From Bacteroidales bacterium (GTDB lineage: Bacteria; Bacteroidota; Bacteroidia; Bacteroidales; P3), in assembly GCA_024400545.1 (NCBI GenBank), contig JAKSMO010000008.1, forward strand, positions 1 through 55,142: a stretch of DNA of 55,142 nt, written 5' to 3'. The notes under the pieces were generated by a model. The model worked only from the letters and a program-made list of their open reading frames with translations. It searched no databases and was not told the origin of the DNA. Made by a program: the position numbers and the translations under genes. Shown piece by piece: positions 42,708 through 53,483 of this stretch; position 1 is the stretch's first letter, and each line of letters begins with the position of its first letter.

Positions 42708-45700
42708 CTAATCCTCTTTGCGCACATTGGCTTCAAGTGCCTGACGAACCAGGTTCTTAAGCTGGAGGGTACGCGATTGGAGCGCATTTTGTTTCTCGGG
42801 CTTATAGAGTTCGGCATACTGAACTTTGCCCAACTGAATATTAGGTTTCTGCAGTTTGCCATTGACATCCACTGCCAAACGGACAGGGAGCGGACATTTG
42901 ATCAGCTCAAGGTGATAGTTGCAGTCGTTGGTGAGCGTATGACGGCCACCAATGCAGAGCTGATAGTTGTGCAAACTAAGGAGGAACGGATAGACAATAA
43001 CTTCTTTGCGGAACACTTGAGCCTCTACGCTGATACTGTCGATGCCAATATTGTTGTCTTTCTCACGCCAGTTCTTAAACTGAAGAAGTTTGGCGATATT
43101 GGCAACCGCATGATTGTCCATTACCACAAGATCCTTACCATTGAGGGCGGCAGCACCGATAAGAGTGCTCATCTTGGGCTTGTAGAAAGCATCCAGGTTG
43201 GTTTCGGCGGCCAAGTGGAAGTTGGCACGGCCCTTGAAAGAAGCCAACATAGGTACTAGGGTATCGATGGACGGAACCATGTGGAGAAGTTCGTCGATGT
43301 CAATATCGAGAAGATGGAAATCGAGACCCACAAAGAGGTGATTGACACGAGGCGACTTATACACTCCCGTCAGTTCCATGCGGGCAGCACGGCAAGTGAA
43401 ACCGATCTGGTCAAGTACGGCAACACCATCATTCACAGTAACTGAACCCGCAAGATCGTTGAGGTCGTTGCCAAAAGCGATACAGCGACCAATATGGGTA
43501 TTGAGCTTCACATTCACATCCTTAGGCACAATGAAGGGGTTGGCCTCCTTGGGAACATTGTCTTCCACACGTTGCTGCACAATGGTATCCTCGGGGGTAC
43601 CCATGCCGCTAAGGATAGACATAAGCTGATCTATATCGGCATACTGCGAAGTGAAACTGAGCGAGCCATTGAGGCGAGCAGCATGACTGAGCCAGTCTTC
43701 CAATCCGAACAGCTTGCCAGATAGGTGATAATCGGAAACACCCCATTGTACATCAACCTTAGCGATATCGCAAACTTCTGGCTTATAGTTAAACACAAAT
43801 CCTGCCAAACGCACAGGTTCTTCCATGCCTTGTGTGGAAACAATAGCACGATGTAGGTCGATATCAACATCCGGATTCCACTGTTTCAAAACATTGTCCT
43901 GCGTAGTATCGTTTCTCACACTGCCCCGCAGTTTGATTGTGTCGGCATCAATAAGAAGCGAATCCATAGTGGCCTCGATCCTTCCGCAACGGATATTAAA
44001 AGCGGCAGCTAGCGATTGTTTCTCGTCCAAGATATTGGGCAGGCCAACTTGGATATTCGGATTGTCGAGATGGGCATCCAACCCAGTGCTAGCCATCTGC
44101 ACATCCAGTTTACCACCTGTGATGTGAGCGCCAATCAGTTCGGACACCTTTTTGCTCGTTTTCTTGGTTGGCAACGAAAGGGCTACCCGAAGTTGAGGCG
44201 AGGAAGCATGGATACTATCATACTGCACATCCAATTTGGAGAAATTGAGTGTTCCCGAGGCACGGAGTTTGTCGAGAGCAAGGTCGGTAATATGAGAGAG
44301 GCGACCTTTCACATTCAAATCGGCGGCAGTACGTCCTTTCATCTCAAGCGGCATAGAATCGGAGAGGAACGGACGGAGATCGGGCAGGTTGAGATTTCCC
44401 TTGATATTTGCATCAATGAGCATATCGCCCATCAAATCGTCAACATTGCCAGTAATTGTAACATCGGTCTTCCGCATCTTGGCCGAAAAATTATCAATGC
44501 GCACTTTCGACACATCGCTGAATGCGCTATCGGTGCATAGATTCACGTCGGCCCAGAGGGTGGCATTAATATCCTTAACAGGATAAGGAAGCATGGAGGG
44601 CGATGAGAACGACCCATTGTGGACACGAACTTTTGCCCCAATAATCGGCAAACGGCCATCGGCAACAACACCCTTGGCTGTACCCTCAACATCAACCTTA
44701 GCCGCCACATCCATTCCCTTAAGACTTTTGGTAATAAACGGAGGCAGGATGGCCAGCAAATCGCCCACATTCCATCGGTTGACCGTATATTGCACATCCA
44801 CATTCATGGGTTTATCATCTTTGGGCAGGTTCACATCGCCCCACACATCAAGACAATAATCAGACAACCGCAAGCGAGTACCTTCTGCCAAATGGAAAAG
44901 CATCTGGTCAAGGTTAGCATGGAACGGTACTTTTAGTTCCAACAGGCCGCCTCGGGCTGAGCGCATCTGCGCTGTAGTGTATTCGGTACCACCCAGAGCA
45001 AAGGTGCCATCCTTGGTTTCAAGATCCAGCTTACCATCCAAAACCGATTTGCTACCGTTTGCCTCTAATCCAAGTCCTACATTTTGGAGGTTGGCTACAA
45101 TGTTTTCATTACCGGCACTGTCCAGCATATCCACAAACAGGTTGTTAGACGACAGGCGCAAGTCGGCCTTGAGTTTAGGATCATCCCAAGCACCTTTTAT
45201 GCGCACATCTACACCATTGGCTTTGGCCAACATCGAACTCTGCAGGTTGCAGTATTGAAGCGAAAGATTGCTGACAACAATTTTGTCTAGTTCAACGCTC
45301 ATGGCAGCAGATTCCGATTCGGCTGACGGAGTCTCTTCGCTGACCGACTCGGACGATTTGAAAATATTGAGGTTCGACCACCCGTCAGGGGCAGTGTATA
45401 AATTGGCCTGAGCATCATCAATGCGAAGCTGGCGCACGATAATAGAGCGATTGGAGAGAAAAGCTTTCAAATCCACACCCAAGGTAAGCGACCCCAAATG
45501 GGCAAGGGTGTCATTGTGGGAGGCCTTGCCTGCCAACACATCATCGGCAGGCATCTGATATGGGTTGATAAGCACCACATCTTTTACTTCCAAGCCCACA
45601 TTGGGATAGGTTTTAAAAAGAGTAAAGTCAACTTTTTCAAAATGATTCTCGCAAGTGAGGTAGTCGCCCGCCAAACGGTTGACTATGGCCGTAAGACGTG

Positions 45701-45800
45701 CAGGGGTAAAAAGCAGCCAACATGCCACAGCTACAACAATGGCCACCATCCCTACAAGCGAGCCTAACGAGATGAGTGCGATTTTCCAACCTTTTTTCAT
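42708..45800 (-). CDS. AsmA-family envelope protein
   Basis: 1030 residues. One N-terminal membrane anchor (about 7-29), then the AsmA start LTAIVNRLAGDYL...VGLEVKDVVLINP and a very long beta-strand-rich periplasmic region. It ends in an AsmA-like C-terminal block (IGIDSISVEAQVFRKEVIVY; CNYHLELIKCPLPVRLAVDV). AsmA-like proteins form elongated beta-taco bridges thought to move phospholipids between the two membranes, so that is the likely role. It starts two bases after the small lipoprotein gene, so translation is probably coupled. Confidence 0.85.
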   Translation of the reverse strand: MKKGWKIALISLGSLVGMVAIVVAVACWLLFTPARLTAIVNRLAGDYLTCENHFEKVDFTLFKTYPNVGLEVKDVVLINPYQMPADDVLAGKASHNDTLAHLGSLTLGVDLKAFLSNRSIIVRQLRIDDAQANLYTAPDGWSNLNIFKSSESVSEETPSAESESAAMSVELDKIVVSNLSLQYCNLQSSMLAKANGVDVRIKGAWDDPKLKADLRLSSNNLFVDMLDSAGNENIVANLQNVGLGLEANGSKSVLDGKLDLETKDGTFALGGTEYTTAQMRSARGGLLELKVPFHANLDQMLFHLAEGTRLRLSDYCLDVWGDVNLPKDDKPMNVDVQYTVNRWNVGDLLAILPPFITKSLKGMDVAAKVDVEGTAKGVVADGRLPIIGAKVRVHNGSFSSPSMLPYPVKDINATLWADVNLCTDSAFSDVSKVRIDNFSAKMRKTDVTITGNVDDLMGDMLIDANIKGNLNLPDLRPFLSDSMPLEMKGRTAADLNVKGRLSHITDLALDKLRASGTLNFSKLDVQYDSIHASSPQLRVALSLPTKKTSKKVSELIGAHITGGKLDVQMASTGLDAHLDNPNIQVGLPNILDEKQSLAAAFNIRCGRIEATMDSLLIDADTIKLRGSVRNDTTQDNVLKQWNPDVDIDLHRAIVSTQGMEEPVRLAGFVFNYKPEVCDIAKVDVQWGVSDYHLSGKLFGLEDWLSHAARLNGSLSFTSQYADIDQLMSILSGMGTPEDTIVQQRVEDNVPKEANPFIVPKDVNVKLNTHIGRCIAFGNDLNDLAGSVTVNDGVAVLDQIGFTCRAARMELTGVYKSPRVNHLFVGLDFHLLDIDIDELLHMVPSIDTLVPMLASFKGRANFHLAAETNLDAFYKPKMSTLIGAAALNGKDLVVMDNHAVANIAKLLQFKNWREKDNNIGIDSISVEAQVFRKEVIVYPFLLSLHNYQLCIGGRHTLTNDCNYHLELIKCPLPVRLAVDVNGKLQKPNIQLGKVQYAELYKPEKQNALQSRTLQLKNLVRQALEANVRKED

Positions 45801-45802
45801 AA

Positions 45803-46183
45803 CTAACGCTTAGTAAAAGTACGGGAGTTGCCGTACAAATCTTTCCATGTGAATGAGGTCTGGGTCTGGGCTTCAATCGTATAGTCATAATATACATGCT
45901 GACCCATTTCGCCATAGAGATCCAGGCGCAGCTGGTCGTCTTGTGTTGACCAGTTAAACTTGGTGCCTTCACCCTCTTGCACATCTTCCGACTCGTCCCA
46001 AGTTTCGCCCGTATGGTTGGCATCGAAACGCCAATATTCCTTAGGGGCATCGGACGAATGCCAAGTGCCCACAAGCGCAGTCTCACTTACAGTAAGTGAA
46101 ATCTTATCGGGTTCGCAACCACAAAACACCAACAAACTTACCAGCAATAATAGCGATATTATTATGATACTTTTTTTATTCAT
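45803..46183 (-). CDS. Small lipocalin-like lipoprotein
   Basis: 126 residues from the ATG at 46183, chosen because a signal peptide follows directly (KKSIIIISLLLLVSLLVFCGC); Cys21 or Cys23 would be lipidated. The mature part has a lipocalin-like start, LVGTWHSSDAPKEYWRFDAN, then strands with TKFNWSTQDDQLRLDLYG and TSFTWKDLYGNSRTFTKR, as in small Bacteroidetes lipocalin-family lipoproteins. The start overlaps the hpt stop by eight bases (ATGAATAA). Ligand unknown. Confidence 0.75.
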   Translation of the reverse strand: MNKKSIIIISLLLLVSLLVFCGCEPDKISLTVSETALVGTWHSSDAPKEYWRFDANHTGETWDESEDVQEGEGTKFNWSTQDDQLRLDLYGEMGQHVYYDYTIEAQTQTSFTWKDLYGNSRTFTKR

Positions 46184-46718
46184 CGTCATCGACAACATAT
46201 ATATCACGATAAGTGCGGCCTACACCATCATAGTCGAGGCCGTAGCCTACAATAAAATCGTTCGGAATCGATTTCCCCACATAGTGGACATGAAAATCTT
46301 TCTTAAAATTGCCAGGCTTGAAGAAGAATGTGCAGATAGCAATACTGGCGGGCTCTAACTTTTTAAGCTCTTCAATCATATATTCCATCGATATGCCGCT
46401 ATCCACAATATCTTCGACTATAATCACATCACGTCCCTTGCATTTCTGCGGAAAACCCAGAATGGTCTTCACCTTGCCCGTTGAGCTCATACCTTCGTAA
46501 GAAGAATAGCGGACAAAAGCCACCTCGGCATCAAACTCGATATAGCGAGTAAGGTCGGCCACAAACAAATAGCTGCCCGTGAGCACCGGACACAGGATGG
46601 GCTTTTTGTGCTGATAGTCGCGAGAAATCTGGGCTGCTACATCTTTCACCGCCGCCTGAATTTCAGCTTCACTCATATATAGTTTAAAATATCGATCTTT
46701 AACCTGTATTTTTTCCAT
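46176..46718 (-). CDS. hpt: Hypoxanthine phosphoribosyltransferase
   Basis: Purine salvage enzyme making IMP/GMP from hypoxanthine/guanine and PRPP. 180 residues. PRPP loop VIIVEDIVDSGISM, the PILCPVLTGSYLFVADLTRY block and the C-terminal IPNDFIVGYGLDYDGVGRTY are those of Hpt. It starts 14 bp after the SUMF1-like gene and overlaps the lipoprotein gene by eight bases, inside the six-gene run headed by pyrE. Confidence 0.95.
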   Translation of the reverse strand: MEKIQVKDRYFKLYMSEAEIQAAVKDVAAQISRDYQHKKPILCPVLTGSYLFVADLTRYIEFDAEVAFVRYSSYEGMSSTGKVKTILGFPQKCKGRDVIIVEDIVDSGISMEYMIEELKKLEPASIAICTFFFKPGNFKKDFHVHYVGKSIPNDFIVGYGLDYDGVGRTYRDIYVVDDDE

Positions 46719-46732
46719 AACGCAGATAATTA

Positions 46733-47770
46733 TTAATCCTCATCGCGCTCGGCACTGTCAAGCACCAAGCGGAATCCAAAATAACTATAGCCGTAATCGG
46801 GCAGATACCAATTGCGTTCCCACACGCTACAGCCCCATGTAGGACTGTTGAAACATCCGCCACGCTGAATGCGGTTTTCGCCTTGCTTGGGTCCTTGCGG
46901 ACTACTTTGCGGCACACTCGAATACGACGACATCCAGTCGGCACACCATTCCATCACATTGCCGCCCATATCATATAGGCCCAACTCATTGGGACGCAGT
47001 TGACCAACAGGATGACTATGGCCGTTGCTGTTGCCGCCATACCAGCAGGTTTCCCATAACTGATTTTGGACACCAGGATAGGTGGTATTGTGGCTCCGAT
47101 TGCCGCCACGGGCGGCAAACTCCCATTCTGCCTCGGTAGGCAGACGGAAGCGGTAACCCGTAATCTGACTAAGACGGGCAATGAATATTTGCACATCGTT
47201 CCACGACACCTGTTCCACGGGCAGACTATCATTGCCCACCCATTTGGAAGGATTTTCGCCCATTACCGCTATCCACAAAGCCTGGGTTACCTCGTGCTGG
47301 CCGATGTAATAGCTGCCAAGCGTAACTTTATGTGTGGGAAGCTCGTCGGCATAAGTATGCTTTTCTCCTTTAGGGCGAGAGCAGCCCATTGTAAAACTAC
47401 CGCCTTCTACCGGCATCATGCGGAACATCAAATCATTGACATACACCAATAACGCACCATCGTCCACTTCAACAAGAAACGACAACGATGCGGAATCAAC
47501 GCCTTTGATCTCAGGCAGATTCACAGCTGTGATAACCAAGTCCTTTCCGGGTTTCACTTTAGCGCCTACGGCACCCGTAAGCCCCTTCAAAGGTTCTGTG
47601 TATCGGCCACCATCCACCGACACGCGCACACAAATGTCGGCCATACGGTCCAACGAATAAGTGAGCGTAAGCGTATCGGCACGCAAAGAAAAAGAAACCT
47701 CCGACACCTGTTGGGCACGGGTCACCATGCCCAACAGGATCAGAAGTAGTATAAGGGATAGTTTTTTCAC
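46733..47770 (-). CDS. Secreted formylglycine-generating-enzyme-like (SUMF1) protein
   Basis: 345 residues starting at GTG 47770, as no ATG lies upstream in frame. Signal peptide (1-19, ending TRAQ), a ~100-residue beta-sandwich, then an FGE-sulfatase domain: EGGSFTMGC, DELPTHKVTLGSYYIGQHEV, PVEQVSWNDVQIFI, YRFRLPTEAEWEFAARGG, GLYDMGGNVMEWCADW, RGGCFNSPTWGCSVWERN and GFRLVL. Most SUMF1-fold proteins in Bacteroidetes are not sulfatase-maturing enzymes and some belong to gliding or secretion machines (GldK/PorK type). Actual activity is unknown. Second gene of the pyrE run. Confidence 0.85.
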   Translation of the reverse strand: MKKLSLILLLILLGMVTRAQQVSEVSFSLRADTLTLTYSLDRMADICVRVSVDGGRYTEPLKGLTGAVGAKVKPGKDLVITAVNLPEIKGVDSASLSFLVEVDDGALLVYVNDLMFRMMPVEGGSFTMGCSRPKGEKHTYADELPTHKVTLGSYYIGQHEVTQALWIAVMGENPSKWVGNDSLPVEQVSWNDVQIFIARLSQITGYRFRLPTEAEWEFAARGGNRSHNTTYPGVQNQLWETCWYGGNSNGHSHPVGQLRPNELGLYDMGGNVMEWCADWMSSYSSVPQSSPQGPKQGENRIQRGGCFNSPTWGCSVWERNWYLPDYGYSYFGFRLVLDSAERDED

Positions 47771-47780
47771 AACAATGTGA

Positions 47781-48437
47781 TTAGGCGTTCATGTGAGCAT
47801 CGCTCCAAGCCTCGGGGTTCTTGCGCCAGTTGGCAAGCGACTCCTGATCGTTGGCACGGATATACTCTTCCTGGCAAGCCACATCAATGAGGGTGTTGTA
47901 GTCAGTGAGGGTGTGTAGCTCCACATTAGCTTCGCTGAAGTTTCGCTCTGCCACAGCCAATCCGTAGGTAAAGATAGCGGCCATGCCCTTCACGTTGCAT
48001 CCTCTTTCGCGCAAAGCGTTGACAGCAATCAAACTGCTCTTGCCGGTTGATACAAGGTCCTCGATAACCACTACCGACTGGCCTTCGTGAATCTCACCTT
48101 CAATCTGGTTGGTCAAACCGTGGCTCTTAGCCTCAGAACGGACATATACAAAAGGCAGACCCAGCTCCTGGGCAACCAATGCGCCCTGAGCGATACCACC
48201 TGTTGCAACACCGGCAATGACATCAATGCCCGACCAGTTTTTATTGATGACTTCCACGAAACTCTGACGAATAAAGGTGCGGATTTCGGGATAGGACAGA
48301 GTAACACGGTTGTCGCAATAAATAGGGGATTTGCGACCCGAAGCCCATGTGAAGGGGTTTTCGTTGTTAAGCTTTATAGCTTTGACTTGCAATAAGAAAG
48401 CGGCCATCTGGGTGGCCATAGTGTCGTAAGTTTTCAT
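47781..48437 (-). CDS. pyrE: Orotate phosphoribosyltransferase
   Basis: Pyrimidine synthesis: orotate plus PRPP to OMP. 218 residues from ATG 48437. FTWASGRKSPIYCDNR, VIAGVATGGIAQGALVAQEL, YVRSEAKSHGLTNQIEGEI and the PRPP loop VVVIEDLVSTGKSS are diagnostic. The -7 box lies only three bases before the ATG, so the message may be leaderless, or translation may start at the second in-frame ATG (48419, MATQMAAFL). Heads a six-gene run. Confidence 0.95.
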   Translation of the reverse strand: MKTYDTMATQMAAFLLQVKAIKLNNENPFTWASGRKSPIYCDNRVTLSYPEIRTFIRQSFVEVINKNWSGIDVIAGVATGGIAQGALVAQELGLPFVYVRSEAKSHGLTNQIEGEIHEGQSVVVIEDLVSTGKSSLIAVNALRERGCNVKGMAAIFTYGLAVAERNFSEANVELHTLTDYNTLIDVACQEEYIRANDQESLANWRKNPEAWSDAHMNA

Positions 48438-48440
48438 ACG

Positions 48441-48449
48441 GCAAAGATA
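48441..48449 (-). promoter_or_regulatory. -7 promoter element of the pyrE run
   Basis: Minus-strand TATCTTTGC ends three bases before the pyrE ATG, leaving essentially no 5' untranslated leader. Confidence 0.65.
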
Positions 48450-48505
48450 CACTTTTTTTTTATTATAGAAAAATATTTTTTTCCATCAAGCGTTATAACA
48501 AATGA

Positions 48506-49111
48506 ATGAAACAGCTAACAATATCATATTTAGACCATCATATCCACTTCCACTCGGCCGCTGAGATGCAACATGTTGACAAGCCTATCAACCATGTCGT
48601 CATCCCCGAGCAGTCCCTCGACCAAGCCTTTCTGCAACTCATTGCCGGCAAGGATGTATGGGTGTGGGTTCAGCAGGATTTTCGTGCCGTCGTCCGGTAT
48701 CTTCGCTTACATTATATCTTTGTGAAAGCCGCAGGTGGAATTCCGCAAGCATCCGACGGCCGACAGCTGCTAATCTTTCGCGAAAATAATTGGGATATAC
48801 CCAAAGGCATGGTGGAGCCAGGTGAGACCTTGGTCCAAGCCGCAGTGCGTGAGGTTGAAGAGGAGACCGGCCTGCAAGATTTGTCAATCGGTCCGCTTAT
48901 CACCAAAACCTATCATATTTACGACAAATACGGTGGCTGGCATTTAAAGCAGACCAGTTGGTATCATATCCAATGCCCCTATCAGGCAAACACCATTCCC
49001 CAAACGGAAGAGGGCATCACCCAGGCCGTGTGGGTCACTGCCCACGAATGTCGCCAACGCTTAAGCCAATCATTCGCAAGCCTTCGCATGGTGAGTGATA
49101 TGCTGGCGTAA
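48506..49111 (+). CDS. NUDIX hydrolase with N-terminal extension
   Basis: 201 residues. The Nudix box G-x5-E-x7-RE-x2-EE-x-G occupies residues 101-123 (PKGMVEPGETLVQAAVREVE). Residues 1-70 are a separate family-specific N-terminal region common to Bacteroidetes Nudix proteins of this size. Substrate likely a nucleotide or dinucleotide polyphosphate, not assignable. Divergent from pyrE across 68 bp; dprA follows 45 bp downstream. Confidence 0.88.
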   Translation: MKQLTISYLDHHIHFHSAAEMQHVDKPINHVVIPEQSLDQAFLQLIAGKDVWVWVQQDFRAVVRYLRLHYIFVKAAGGIPQASDGRQLLIFRENNWDIPKGMVEPGETLVQAAVREVEEETGLQDLSIGPLITKTYHIYDKYGGWHLKQTSWYHIQCPYQANTIPQTEEGITQAVWVTAHECRQRLSQSFASLRMVSDMLA

Positions 49112-49156
49112 AACACACAAACACATCATATACAATTTATTAATACCACCTAACCG

Positions 49157-50266
49157 ATGCTAAATCCTTATCAGATAGCCCTCACAAAAATCCCTCAGTT
49201 GGGAGCCAAAAGCATCCGACAACTCCTCAAAATATACAATACACCTGAAGAGGTCTTTTCGCTATCTCATGCCCAACTCACCGAGGTATTTAACAAACAT
49301 TACAAGATCATCTCCGCCATCGAGAGCAAAGAGGTTTTGCGACAAAGCGAAGAGGAGATTACCGAGCTGGCAAAGCATCATATCGACGTATTATTTTTTT
49401 CCGAGAAAGAATATCCCCAACATCTTAATTTCGCCGGCTGCGAAGACACCCCTGTCCTACTCTACCGCCTAGGCCAGTGCGACCTCAATCCGCATCATGC
49501 CGTTGCCGTTGTAGGATCGCGCAAATGTACCGATTATGGGCGTAATATAACCCACCAACTCATCAAAGGTATGATATCCGACAAACCTTTGATTGTAAGC
49601 GGACTCGCATACGGAATCGACACCGAGGCACACACCGCAGCCCTCGACAACCAACTGCCCACCATTGCCGTTCTTGGCCATGGGCTCGATATCATCTATC
49701 CCAATGCCAATCGGCCTTTGGCACGCCGTATTTTAGACTGTGGCGGGGCTCTCATCACCGAATATCCTCTTCACACGGCCATCAACCCATCGTATTTCCC
49801 GGCCCGAAACCGCATTGTTGCTGCCATGTCCGATGCCACCGTGGTGGTGGAAGCTTCGGAACGAGGCGGTGCCCTCATCACTGCCAATATGGCCAACGGC
49901 TACAACCGCGAGGTGTTTGCTGTGCCCGGCCGTCTCACCGACCCTGCCTCTCAAGGATGCAACAACCTTATCAGCAACCACAAGGCCATCATTTTACGAA
50001 ATGCCGGCGACATCTATTATCAAATGGGATGGCAGAACCCCAACTTCAACAATACCAGCCAAAGCAATCAGCTAGCGCTGTTCCAGTCCTTGACTCCCGA
50101 CCAACTTATCATTACCAAACTGCTACAAGAGCATCGAGAAATGACCATCGACGAGATGGGTAAAAACTGCTCGCTCTCCATCCCCAAAATAGCCATGCTG
50201 GTGATGGACTTGGAACTGAAAAAAGTCATCTACTGCTTGCCTGGGCGACTCTATAAACTGGCATAA
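49157..50266 (+). CDS. dprA: DNA-processing protein DprA/Smf
   Basis: 369 residues. Binds incoming single-stranded DNA and loads RecA during natural transformation. Helix-hairpin-helix-like N-terminus (ALTKIPQLGAKSIRQLL), Rossmann core with VVGSRKCTDYGR, SGLAYGIDTEAHTAAL, AVLGHGLDIIYPNANR, ITEYPLHTAINPSYFPARNR and EASERGGALITANMA, and a C-terminal winged-helix domain (~305-369: TIDEMGKNCSLSIPKIAMLV). No other competence gene in the window. Confidence 0.95.
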   Translation: MLNPYQIALTKIPQLGAKSIRQLLKIYNTPEEVFSLSHAQLTEVFNKHYKIISAIESKEVLRQSEEEITELAKHHIDVLFFSEKEYPQHLNFAGCEDTPVLLYRLGQCDLNPHHAVAVVGSRKCTDYGRNITHQLIKGMISDKPLIVSGLAYGIDTEAHTAALDNQLPTIAVLGHGLDIIYPNANRPLARRILDCGGALITEYPLHTAINPSYFPARNRIVAAMSDATVVVEASERGGALITANMANGYNREVFAVPGRLTDPASQGCNNLISNHKAIILRNAGDIYYQMGWQNPNFNNTSQSNQLALFQSLTPDQLIITKLLQEHREMTIDEMGKNCSLSIPKIAMLVMDLELKKVIYCLPGRLYKLA

Positions 50267-50395
50267 CACAAGCCAAACCGCCGCCAACTGTGCCACGCCA
50301 AGCCACTATTTAACAGCAAATTAAAACTAAACTATTCTTAATATTTATAAAAAAAAATCAATATTTGAGAATAAAATTGTAATTTCGCAGATTGA

Positions 50396-51952
<1,557 letters not shown>

Positions 51953-51960
51953 CTGATACC

Positions 51961-52197
51961 ATGAACGTCAAAATCACCACCCCCGACACCATACTCTACG
52001 AAGGCGATGCCAAACTCATTCATCTGCCTGGCGTAGGGGGCAGTTTCCAAATCCTGGAAAATCACGCTCCCATCGTATCGGCTCTCGTACAGGGCTCGTT
52101 GCGCATTGTCACCCTCGCCGACGAAACCAAAACATTCACCATCCGTGGCGGAGTGATCAAATGCCAGCAAAACGAAGCGTTAATCCTTGTCCAATAG
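51961..52197 (+). CDS. atpC: ATP synthase F1 subunit epsilon, N-terminal domain only
   Basis: 78 residues: the beta-sandwich domain alone (KITTPDTILYEGDAKLIHLP; GSFQILENHAPIVSALVQGS; FTIRGGVIKCQQNEALIL). The C-terminal helical hairpin that inhibits ATP hydrolysis in other bacteria is absent, as is common in this phylum. 8 bp after atpD and 4 bp before the deaminase gene. Confidence 0.93.
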   Translation: MNVKITTPDTILYEGDAKLIHLPGVGGSFQILENHAPIVSALVQGSLRIVTLADETKTFTIRGGVIKCQQNEALILVQ

Positions 52198-52201
52198 TGC
52201 C

Positions 52202-53452
52202 ATGTACTATATCCGCAACGTACAGCTCAACGGAGAAGAGACCAACATCCTCATTCAGGGCCATCGCATTGCGGCCATTGGCAGCCATATTCCCATACCG
52301 TCCAATGCCACAGTAATAGAGGGGCAAGGCCATGCGGCCTTGCCCACTTTTGCCAATATGCACACCCATGCCGCCATGAGCCTCTTCCGCGGCTACGCCA
52401 ACGACCTCCCGCTCATGACATGGCTCAACGACTACATTTGGCCCAAAGAAAAGAATCTTGACGACGACATAATCTATTGGGGCACACGCCTTGCCGTCAC
52501 CGAAATGATCGCATGCGGCACTACGGCCTTTTCCGACATGTATTTCCATATCCCCGCGGCAGCCCGTGCTGCTGCCGAACTGGGCATTCGGTGCACCTTG
52601 GGCATATCGGCTTTTGGCGACTGCCAAGATATCACACCCGCCGTCATCGAGTCCACGCTCTCGGCCATCGAACCCTACCGCGAGCTTGTCAACCTATCCA
52701 TTGCCCCCCATGCCATCTATTCGGTCAGCGAAAAGGGGTTGCGCCACACGGCCCAATTGAGCAACCGATACGGCTTGCTCTACCACATCCACATGTCCGA
52801 AACCCTTGGCGAAGTCAACAACTGTCTCAAAGATCATGGCTGCCGCCCCTACCAATGGCTGCAACGGCTAGGCGTGCTCGACCTTACCCAGGGTCGGTTC
52901 TCTGGCGCCCATAGCCTGCATCTCAGTCCCGAAGAGATTCAGCTCGTCGGCCAATACCAAGCCACCGTTACCCACAACCCCTGCTCCAATCTCAAACTCG
53001 GTTCCGGCCATTTCTTCCCTTATATCGAACTGCGCGATGCCGGTGCCAATGTCACTTTGGGAACCGACGGCAGCGCCTCCAGCAACAACCTTGATCTCAT
53101 CGAGGCTGCCAAATTCATGTCGTACCTTCAAAAAGGCATCCGCCAGGATCCCACCATACTCCCGTCGCACGAGCTACTCAAAATCATGTCGTCCAACGGA
53201 TTTAAAGCACTCGGAATCCCCGCCGGCACAATAGCGGTAGGTGCTTTGGCCGACTTGCTGCTCGTCAACACGCATCACCCTGCCTTTATCCCCAATCACG
53301 ACACCCTGGCCAATCTGCTCTACGCCGCCCACCCCGACTGTATCGACACCGTGTTCTGCAATGGCAAACCCGTCAAATATCATGGTGTGATCCCATCCCA
53401 GGCCGAAACCTTTAGCCAGATTCAGCGAGTAACGAGCAAACTTATGCAATAA
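52202..53452 (+). CDS. mtaD: 5-methylthioadenosine/S-adenosylhomocysteine deaminase family amidohydrolase
   Basis: 416 residues from ATG 52202; an in-frame TTG five codons earlier overlaps atpC and is rejected. Zn amidohydrolase: MHTHAAMSLFRGYANDLPLM with the HxH pair, EMIACGTTAFSDMYFH, IAPHAIYSVSE, YHIHMSETLGEV, and the metal Asp in LGTDGSASSNNLDL. The RGYANDLPLMxWL segment is that of MTA/SAH deaminases, which convert SAH to S-inosylhomocysteine. Related enzymes deaminate other adenosine derivatives, so specificity is likely but unproven. Cotranscribed with atpD-atpC by spacing. Confidence 0.87.
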   Translation: MYYIRNVQLNGEETNILIQGHRIAAIGSHIPIPSNATVIEGQGHAALPTFANMHTHAAMSLFRGYANDLPLMTWLNDYIWPKEKNLDDDIIYWGTRLAVTEMIACGTTAFSDMYFHIPAAARAAAELGIRCTLGISAFGDCQDITPAVIESTLSAIEPYRELVNLSIAPHAIYSVSEKGLRHTAQLSNRYGLLYHIHMSETLGEVNNCLKDHGCRPYQWLQRLGVLDLTQGRFSGAHSLHLSPEEIQLVGQYQATVTHNPCSNLKLGSGHFFPYIELRDAGANVTLGTDGSASSNNLDLIEAAKFMSYLQKGIRQDPTILPSHELLKIMSSNGFKALGIPAGTIAVGALADLLLVNTHHPAFIPNHDTLANLLYAAHPDCIDTVFCNGKPVKYHGVIPSQAETFSQIQRVTSKLMQ

Positions 53453-53483
53453 TACATCATCACCACAATTGTAAGCATCCCTT

